Both the position numbers and the translations under genes were made by a program. The notes under the pieces are model-generated. The model did not search any database. It was not told where the DNA came from and saw nothing but the letters and a program-made list of their open reading frames with translations. A stretch of DNA of 64,000 nt from Eutrigla gurnardus (Eukaryota > Chordata > Actinopteri > Perciformes > Triglidae), in assembly GCA_963514095.1 (NCBI GenBank), contig OY741268.1:4176001-4240000 (forward strand). Reading direction: 5' to 3'. Positions within the stretch are counted from its first letter, which is position 1. Every line of letters starts with the position of its first letter. Positions 56,610-64,000 of this stretch are shown here, in pieces.

Positions 56610-57518
56610 CATGCATGAAAATCACTCACCTTTCGGCGAAATTCGCCGTTTTGAAGCCAAAACAGGTGACCTACGTGAATCGTGTAGATTCAATGAGAAA
56701 TATTTTTTTGGGGTGGTGAGCGGGTGAGCGCGCGCGCGTGCACGCAAGCAGCAGTTCGCTTCGCTCGTGCCGCCTGACCTGAGCGTGCCCGTTGAGGAGT
56801 CGGAGTGCAGACCGCCAGAAGCTAGAAGAATTTGGTGAGTGATAGTTTCAATCATTTTTATATTTTCTCGTAGCCTATATCTAAGTTAGCCAGGAGCTCT
56901 GTTGGCATAGGCTTAGTTATCGTTAACTGCAGCTTGACGAATGGAGTCATTGAACACAGTGAGCAAACACAACGTTAGCTGCTAGCCAGCTAAAGCTCCC
57001 GGTGGAAAATGATTAGCTAACGCTACTTTTTACTAGATACTGGCTGTGTTCGAAATCATTCACTCATTCACTCACTCCCTATCCCCTACATCGTGTATAT
57101 GATATAGTGCACTACATCATGTACACGATGTAGGGTACGACGGGAGGAGAATTCGGACACTACACGGGTCATTTTCTGAACGTGGTTACGTCAGCAGATG
57201 CGCCAGATACTCATGTGACGTGAGTGGGTGCGCCGAGCATCATGTAAACATACCTGACGGTATAAAGATGTGATTCTTCATGGCGGTTGTGTTTCTTGGT
57301 CAATAAACTGTTGAAATATCAATGGTGTGTGAGTTTGGTTTTGTCAGCTACTGTTTTGTGTCCTCGTCATGAGCTGTAAATGCTCAGGGTTGCGCACAAG
57401 CTGTAAGATACGTAGCGCGTGCGAACTAACGCTAGTGGTCAGTAGCTATTTAGCTCGTAGCTATCGGCTACTTGTGTATCGGCTACTTTCTTAAAAAAGT
57501 TGTTTATTCTATGAAAAA
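56610..57518. promoter_or_regulatory. Upstream region of the third Harbinger; palindrome and candidate terminus
   Basis: There is a CG-alternating run (about 56729-56742) and a possible donor TTG|GTGAGT at 56835, which could mark a non-coding exon. From about 57046 (GTGTTCGAAATCATTCACTC) the text resembles a Harbinger-type end. It includes a hairpin with 14-bp arms CCCTACATCGTGTA / TACACGATGTAGGG (57084-57135). The matching right end would lie beyond the window. Confidence 0.35.
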
Positions 57519-58324
57519 ATGGTACCCGTTGTTGTTTTGATGCTGCTCGCCCAACTCCTGGTTCTCAGGCACCGACGGAGGCGAAGGGAACGGCGTCTTA
57601 GGCGTTTACGGCGCTATTTATTGATTCGCCGACGTCAACAGGTAAATACCAAAATAAATCTTAGCTAACATGCTAACTGATATGGGGAAACCCTATGATT
57701 GAACCCATGATTTAGTGAATGACTACCAAATGAAATTAAAATGTCTTTGATATTCATTTAAAAACTCTACTTACCTTAACTCAATTATAGTAATATAACT
57801 TTATATTGCCATTATAATTAACACATAAAAAACTAAGCTTTTCATTGTTTTGCTGAGGACCCCAACGTGAAAGACAATCATGGCAAAAATGTCTTTTCTT
57901 TAATTTTTAATTTAATTTCTTTAAACTTACATTAAACTTTTACACATTAACTTAATTTCAATGACTTACTGCGCAACCAGTTATTACATAACTCACCAAG
58001 GTTATCATTTTTTGATAAATCAGTTCAAGTAATTGCAGCAACAACAACATAAAATAATGAAATAGGTAATCATCTGGTTAATTAACTGGAAATACCTGTG
58101 GCAGTCCTTATTTCTATACCATTAAACACTAAAAATGATAAATTTAATGTTTCAATCAGGAATGACAAATATGAACTCTACAAAAATGTATTTATTAAAG
58201 AATATGCCAAAGGGTTAGAATCAGGAAAAACGGGAATCAGGTGAACAGTCTTCCCCGCCCAAGGGAATCCTTGAAGGAGCTGGAGATGTCAGTAACTGTA
58301 AAACAAAATACAAAAAACCACTGT

Positions 58325-58400
58325 GAGAATAACAATAATAATAACTTATTTATATAGCGCCTTTCAAAATACCCAAGGCGCTTTACATGAGCGGGGGTTC
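58325..58400. repeat. Short dispersed repeat in the Harbinger intron
   Basis: Contains ATTTATATAGCGCCTTTCAA and CCAAGGCGCTTTACA, text common in fish genomes as a short interspersed repeat. The rest of the intron (57642-58767) is AT-rich with no recognised content. Confidence 0.5.
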
Positions 58401-59290
58401 AGGGGTTAGAGAAAACAGATTAAGGGAGAGAGGGGAGGAAACACTTAACAGACGAAAGAAGAACAGAAACAGAATATCATATGTGTGTACTTATGGTTTA
58501 TACTAAGTGGATATCACTAATAAATCAAGTGTAAGGAAAACTTTGATATGGCAGAGAAAAATCTCACATTAGTTGAATAAGATTCAGTTACAATTTTCAC
58601 AAATTGTGCAATAAAGCTTGAGGATGAAGAAGTATCAAAACCAAATGTATAAATTGAATAGTGGGGTCATGATTAAAGAAGACCCTTTAACCTTCCAACA
58701 CACTACAGTTCGTGATATGTGATCTGTGAAGATTACATATTAAATATTAAAATAATGTTTGTTTTAGCTGGAACCCCAGACCTACTGCCACCTTAACGTC
58801 ACCATGCCAGTCCTTCGGCTTTACCTGGACGAAGAGGCAGACCTGAAGCCTGACTACCGACTCACCAGGGCTTCGCTCGATAACCTGGTGGCAGTCACCA
58901 GTAGCCAGCAGGACCATGGATGGGGCCACTACCTTGAGGTGCTGGTGTTTGTGTTTTGGCTTGCGAGTGCCACCTCATATCGTGTCGTGTCAAGGAGTTT
59001 TGACATCCCTCGCACAACCGTCCACGATATGGTCCACAAGATGTCCAGGAAGCTGCTGAAAACGTTGAACAAGATTATCCATCTCCCATCTGCTGCTGAG
59101 CTGGAGGATATAGGCAATGGATTTGCCCACCTTGCAGGTTCCCCTGCATTCTCCAGGGCAGCAGGCAGCATTGATGGGTGCCAAATTCGCGTGAAACCCC
59201 CGTCTGTTGATGCCCAGTGCTACGTTAATAGGAAGCTGTTCCCCTCCATCCAGCTACAAGCAGTCTGTGACCACAAAGGCAAGTACCTGG

Positions 59291-62200
59291 CAGTGATGTT
59301 GATAGGTTTTCAATGTAGTGAGTCCCGGGGACCCACAGGTGGCGAGTTGGGTGGGTCCCTGAGAAATTCAATGGGTCCCGACTCCCCAGTTTAAAAAATG
59401 TGTTTCTTTTTTATTATTATTCTATTTCTTAAATTAAATTAATAGTGTTAAACTCCTTGATGGTGGTATGATATGGTTATAATAAACGGATATATTAATG
59501 TATGTTCAAAATGTATCTGAAATTAAACAAATAAAATTCAAAATCTGAAAAGTTTATTGCAGAACTGTCACAGTGGCATGACATATTACATTCAAATCAA
59601 ACAGGATTTTTGTAGCAACATAAATAGCACCAAAATAAATTACTAGAATTCAAATCAAAACAAAATGGTGTCTCTATGGTCTGTAATACCAAAATAACAT
59701 TTCAATAAAAGTGCTGATTTTAACAAATGGTTTCAATAAATGAATTGTCACCAAAATCTTATCTGAACATCAACTAAATCAAATGAACTGAGTCACTGTG
59801 AAACAGAGTCTAGACTCTAGAGCATATGTCATGATTACTTGTACTTCATAGTGAACAGCCTTCTCTGCTTGACCTCTTTCCATTTGGCCAGTCCCTCTTC
59901 AAAAGGGAATTCTGACCTTTTGGGCCCCAGGCTGACCTTGAGAAGTTGCTCTTGATGTTCTGATGACAGCCTGTTCCTGTGAGGGGTGAGGATGATGTTC
60001 TGAGCAGAGAATCCTCGTTCGCAGCCAGCTGTATGCACAGCCAGGGTGGTGGCAAGTTGAGCAAGGATGGTGAGGTTGGGGAAATCTGGCAGGTGATACT
60101 TTGTCACCAATGCCCAAAGCTTCCACATGCTCTCTCTGGGGTAGTGCTGTGCTTTGACAACTTTCTTCACCAGGGCCCACTCCTCTCGAGTTTGTTCAGC
60201 GTTGATGAGGGGCTGGGTAGTCATCTGGTGGTCTTCAGTGCCCTCTTTCCATTTGTGGGTTTGCTCATGCCCATAGTGGGCAATAAGCAGTGTTGGGGCA
60301 ACAGCAGTTCTAACTCCTCCTCTCCATAGGCCTTCAACTCTTCTTCACTCATGAAGCAGATGGGACGGAGACTCATCACACCAAACGCACACAACAGCGA
60401 GGTGTTTGGAAACCTGGTGTGCATGTTGCTTATTAAGCTGTCAATAAAGCTGATGCACAACTGAGCCTGATTAAATGTGGATTTTGTGATTTGATGCTCA
60501 CCCCTGTACATGTTGCCCTGGATGTCGCTGGCTAATGCTGTGAGGTTGGGAGAGGTCATTTCTTTGATCTTTTCCAGATCCTTGATGGCAAAGTCCAGCT
60601 TCACTTTTACCAATGCAACATCGACGTTTTCTGTTTGCAGGAACTGGGATAAGATTGTAACAGGGGCCATGGCATCCATCATCAGAGCAGTGATGCTGAT
60701 GATCTTCACTGTGCCAATCTTTTTCTTTAGGCCGTTTGCCTTTGGGTCTTTGCTGATATCCTGGGTCACTTCAGTGAAGTATGTCAGCAGGCTGTCAATT
60801 GTCCTGTGCACAGTTTGAAGAGCACTGTAGTAAGATAGCCACCGAATGGAATGCAGCTCCTTGTAGGTGAGCACTGGGTCTTCCAGCAGTTTTTGTATTT
60901 CTCTTATTTTGGCTGCTCGTTTGGGACTAGCACGGAAGTAATAGAACAGATCAGTTAGTATCTGCTGATGCTCTTTGAGTTCAGGTATTGCCTCTGCTGC
61001 TTGAGATGTGCACAAGGCCAGGGAGTGGGCAACACAGTGCACATTCACCATATGGGGGTTGGACCGAAGCAGTATGCCTGTGCAGCCTTTGTTTCTTCCC
61101 GTCATGACTGCAGCTCCATCTGATCCCATGCTCATCACTTTGGTTAATGGGACATCCAGCTCTGACATCACTTCCTGGATGTATTTTGCAATGCCTGCAC
61201 CTGTTGTATTCAGACACTCTTTATTTGCAACAAAATGAGTGCTTGGTTGAAATGATTCAGTATCAGTGATTTGGACATATACAACAAGGCGTTTATGGTT
61301 GGTGATGTCTGTAGACTCATCTGTGAGCACAGTCACAAATGGAGATTCATTCACTTTCTTTTTTAGAGCTGCATGCACAGTGTCTGCTATACTGGACAGC
61401 AATTCTGTGGCTGTGTATCGTGAACTGTAAGAAACAGCTTTTTGCTGCAGAAGTTTGAGATCTGGGACACCAACCTCTGCCATAAGGTTGTTTAATGACT
61501 CAAACTTGGACAGGGGGACACCCTCCTGGGCCATCCAGTGAGTGGTTTTTAACAGCACCAGTGCTGCTTTGTCCTGCTGACTGTCCACCTTCACCTGACT
61601 TCGTTCCAAGTCTTTTTGTAGATCAGGAATACTGAGGCAGGACTGATGTTCTTTGCTTAAAGCATGGCGAGTGATGGTGGAGTGCTGGTAATTGGTGCAT
61701 TTGTTTGATTTGTGCATAGATGTGCCTGTTTTGTTATAATTAGTGCAAATGTCACAATACATGAAATTTTCATCTGAAAAGCGCAGCCATTTGTATGTGG
61801 TGAGCCACTGCTTCAGAAAAGTTCGCTTTTTTAGGGAGGAACATGTAGAAGGTTGCGGCACTTCTTCTGCAGTGGGCTCATCAGGCTCAGTAGAGGGGGA
61901 GGCAGAAGTAGGTACAGGCAATTTTGAGGTACTCTCTCTAGGCTGATCAGAGTCAGGGAGGAGTGCAGAGGTAGTGGGGACAGAAAATGCAGCTGCAATA
62001 GTTTTCTGACCTGCAATAGGTTTCATCTTTTTCTTTGGTGGCATTTTTGCGTTCTCTCTTCTCTGCCTGTTTCTCGAGAAAAACGGGATCTCGTTGGAAG
62101 CGCGATGTATGCGCAGGCGCCGTTTGGGCATAACAATATGGCGGCTGCCGTTCAATGTAGTTTTCATCACCACCACCGGATTTTATTTCCTTACAGCACG

Positions 62201-62612
62201 TCCCCTAAACGTTACAACATAGTCGACACGAATGAGCACAGCATCGAGCAGTGGAAACGTGGGTTTATTTACTATGAAGTTCGTATTTTTAATTGTTGAA
62301 ATGAAATCAGCGGTGACGAGCTAGTTGTTTTGGTAGCGACTAAATTAGCATGTCGCGATACTTTGTACAGGGGATCACGTCTGCGCCGAGTAGATGCGCA
62401 GAGGGTTGAAACAGCACTTGTCCGGTCTGCTCACAAGAAGGTTTCTTTGGCCAGTTACTGTGATTAAACACGAGTTGTTTAATGTTCACAATGTATCGTT
62501 TTTCATGGGGAAAATGAGATGCGTCCCCGGGACGCATGGATAGTGAGTTTAGTGCGTCCTTTCAGATTTTAATGCGTCAGGGACGCAGGACGCGTACCTA
62601 GCAACATCACTG
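59291..62612 (-). mobile_element. hAT element, 3.3 kb, inserted in the Harbinger transposase
   Basis: Ends CAGTGATGTTGATAGG and, inverted at the right, CAGTGATGTTGCTAGG. Direct repeats ACCTGG (59285-59290 and 62613-62618) flank it, and rejoining the host frame confirms a 6-bp duplication, shorter than the usual 8 bp of hAT. GTCCCGGGGAC blocks occur near both ends. It carries a nearly complete transposase on the minus strand. Confidence 0.9.
59835..62176 (-). pseudogene. hAT transposase (ZNF862/KIAA1586-like), one frameshift
   Basis: This type of protein excises and reinserts the element. The long frame (62176-60221) starts in or near MPPKKKMKPIAGQKTIAAAF, then a zinc finger: FMYCDICTNY and later ITRHALSKEH. 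Next comes a DDE-type catalytic region with VTVLTDESTDITNHKRLVVY, MGSDGAAVMTGRNKG and NVHCVAHSLALC, and the Trp region LHSIRWLSYY. After a frame change at about 60285-60310 the C-terminal dimerisation part continues to 59838: QLATTLAVHTAGCERGFSAQ and RLSSEHQEQLLKVSL. Total about 780 residues, normal for the group. The first Met at 62176 lies in upstream text without family features; the Met of MPPKKK (about 62041) is the likelier start. Confidence 0.85.
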
Positions 62613-63148
62613 ACCTGGACATTTTCACAGGCTACCCAGGCTCTGTCCACGATTCAAGGGTCCTGAAAAACAGCCTGATATACACAACCCAGCGATATCC
62701 ACCCCAAGGTTTTTATATCCTTGGGGATGGTGGGTATCCCTGCTTGTCTGCCCCCATTGCCCTCATCACGCCTTACAAGGAGCCAGTCCACCTTGCCACA
62801 GCTAGGCGCTTTAACCACCACCACGCCAAGGCGAGATCAGTGATTGAGAGGTCCTTTGGGAGCATGAAGACCCGATGGAGGGCAATATTTTTTAAGGCGC
62901 TGGAGGTGAAGCCAACGTTTGCACCCGACGTCATAGCCTGTTGGGCCATCCTCCACAATATTTGTCTCTCCAATGGTGACATTGTGGAGCCAGCGGAGGA
63001 AGTCATCAGGCCAGATGGAGACGGTGGAGATCCACATCACCAGGATCAGCGCAGTGGGGAGCGCATTCGGGAGCTTTTGACCGCAGCCATCTCTGCTCCC
63101 GATTGTCAAGTTGCGGCTCTGGAGGACCACAACTATATGCAAATATGA

Positions 63149-63190
63149 AAGCATAAGATTAGATGCAGTGGGTTAGGGTTTATTTATTCA

Positions 63191-63259
<69 letters not shown>

Positions 63260-63700
63260 TGGTATATATATAGTTGACATAATTGTTGAAAATTGTTCAA
63301 TGAATCATATTGTTATTATAAATGATTAAGTTTGTAAATTTATTTATTTATTCATAATATATATATATAGTTAACATAATTGTTGTGGGGGAGTATGTGA
63401 AGTTGTTTAATTTATCATATTGTTGTTATTATAATGATTAAGTTTGTATATTTGTTATTTATTTATTCATTCATTCATTGTAATATATAGAGTTGACATA
63501 ATTGTTGGGGGAGTTTGTAAAGTCGTTTAATTAATCATATTATTGTTATTGTTATACTGATTTGTATATTTATTCACTTGATTTTTCATTTAATGTATTA
63601 TAACGTCAAATTGTTGTTTTTTGTTAGTCACCTTGACACTTTTGTCTTTGAAATATACAAAGAAACACCTCACCTACTCTGGAAACACATTTATTTAACA
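63149..63700. repeat. AT-rich spacer with (TA)n microsatellite
   Basis: (TA)n at 63203-63256 and a smaller one near 63357-63370. Three decaying copies of a block containing GTTGACATAATTGTTG..GTTTAATTAATCATATT occur at about 63270, 63370 and 63490, giving a tandem array of about 120-bp units between the two convergent Harbinger genes. No gene. Confidence 0.7.
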
Positions 63701-63724
63701 ATTCACATTCTTTCAACTATTCTT

Positions 63725-64000
63725 TCAAGTAGAGACAGCAGCCTCCTCCCTCTCTTCTTCTCTCCTGGCCCTCTCCTCCGCCCTGGCACTCTCTGCCTCA
63801 AGGAATTCGAGGACAGGGTCTGCCCTCTGCCTCTTTTTTGTCTGTGCTGGCCCTGCCTCTGCTGGCCCTGCCTCTGCTGGCCCTGCCTCTTCTGGGCTGC
63901 TGTCAGCTGGGGATGGGGGTGCTCTTTGGGGGTCAGGAGAGGACACTGCAGCAGCCCTGGAACTTTCCCCCCAGGCCGAGGCAACAAGGACAGGAGGCCG
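63725..64000 (-). CDS. Harbinger Myb-like partner, C-terminal part (runs off the window)
   Basis: An open minus-strand frame enters from the right edge and ends at 63725. It holds a Ser/Pro/Ala-rich linker with three EAGPA repeats (18-bp DNA unit), then KKRQRADPVLEFLEAESARA and a coiled coil of Glu/Arg repeats ending EEREEAAVST. This Lys/Arg patch followed by a short coiled coil is how Harbinger Myb/SANT-like accessory proteins end. It converges with the transposase at 57519-63148, which supports the assignment; the DNA-binding domain would lie beyond the window. Confidence 0.6.
   Translation of the reverse strand, partial: RPPVLVASAWGESSRAAAVSSPDPQRAPPSPADSSPEEAGPAEAGPAEAGPAQTKKRQRADPVLEFLEAESARAEERARREEEREEAAVST

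Larger units (their letters stand above)
57519..63148 (+). pseudogene. PIF/Harbinger transposase, two exons, exon 2 cut by a hAT element
   Basis: Exon 1 (57519-57641): Arg-rich N-terminus starting MVPVVVLMLLAQ, donor CAG|GTAAAT. Exon 2 starts at 58768 after acceptor tttag. Motifs: helix-turn-helix around SRSFDIPRTTVHDMV; SIDGCQIRV with the first catalytic Asp (about 59170); then the hAT insertion at 59291-62612. Beyond it come YPGSVHDSRVL, ILGDGGYPCLSAP (second Asp, about 62725), RSVIERSFGSMKTRW (Glu, about 62840) and a C-terminal acidic tail ending at 63148. Without the insert and one ACCTGG copy, exon 2 is 1053 nt including the stop, in frame, for a 391-residue protein of normal length. The insertion is the only defect I see, so the host gene was intact when the hAT arrived. 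Confidence 0.85.

Overview
The window looks like teleost fish genomic DNA, and almost all of it is transposable elements inserted into one another. The pointers to fish are the mix of DNA transposons (PIF/Harbinger, several hAT families, an integrase-type element), fish-type CR1/L2, L1 and RTE-like LINEs, a DIRS-like tyrosine-recombinase retroelement, a tRNA-headed SINE, and abundant CA/GA/TA microsatellites. I found no gene that I can defend as an ordinary host gene, no rRNA, no functional tRNA and no CRISPR array.

Region 1 (1-16770) is dominated by one DNA transposon of about 14.35 kb (855-15207). It has terminal inverted repeats of about 940 bp, ends reading TAT...ATA, and a 6-bp target duplication GGAGGG (849-854, 15208-15213). 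On the minus strand it carries two multi-exon genes: a roughly 775-residue protein combining a UBX-type coiled coil and UBX fold with a HECT ubiquitin-ligase domain (10221-4727, 17 exons), and behind it an integrase-type DDE transposase (4116-1911) that has lost its central exons. Smaller elements have landed in it: a solo-LTR-like repeat, a hAT-type MITE, a Harbinger derivative with a Myb/SANT fragment, and a 299-bp MITE inside the right inverted repeat. A second copy family of that MITE, a TAA-flanked Harbinger MITE and a repeat pair in opposite orientation flank it.

Region 2 (16975-30109): a 5'-truncated L1 with 14-bp target duplications, a solo-LTR-like repeat, a broken BED-finger hAT, then an 8-kb nest bounded by short inverted TAGGGCTGTCAA ends. 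That nest holds a MITE split by a solo LTR, another MITE, a minisatellite, and an almost full-length CR1/L2-type LINE with an open 1218-codon frame.

Region 3 (30110-45100): a decayed Harbinger pair (convergent Myb and transposase genes), a LINE RT remnant, a 2.9-kb Harbinger with an intact transposase and a divergent Myb gene, a hAT-like MITE, and a decayed DIRS-like element.

Region 4 (45101-56609): about 3 kb of unassigned sequence, a hAT inserted inside another hAT (perfect 8-bp duplications for both), an L2-type LINE tail, and an antisense L1 split by a MITE that is itself split by a full-length SINE.

Region 5 (56610-64000): a Harbinger transposase whose second exon is cut by a 3.3-kb hAT element. 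Removing the insert and one 6-bp duplication rejoins the frame exactly. The C-terminus of the Harbinger's Myb-like partner runs off the right edge.

The most interesting object is the 14.35-kb element, because it carries a ubiquitin-pathway gene as cargo. All family names come from recognition of protein motifs and termini by eye; no database search was run.
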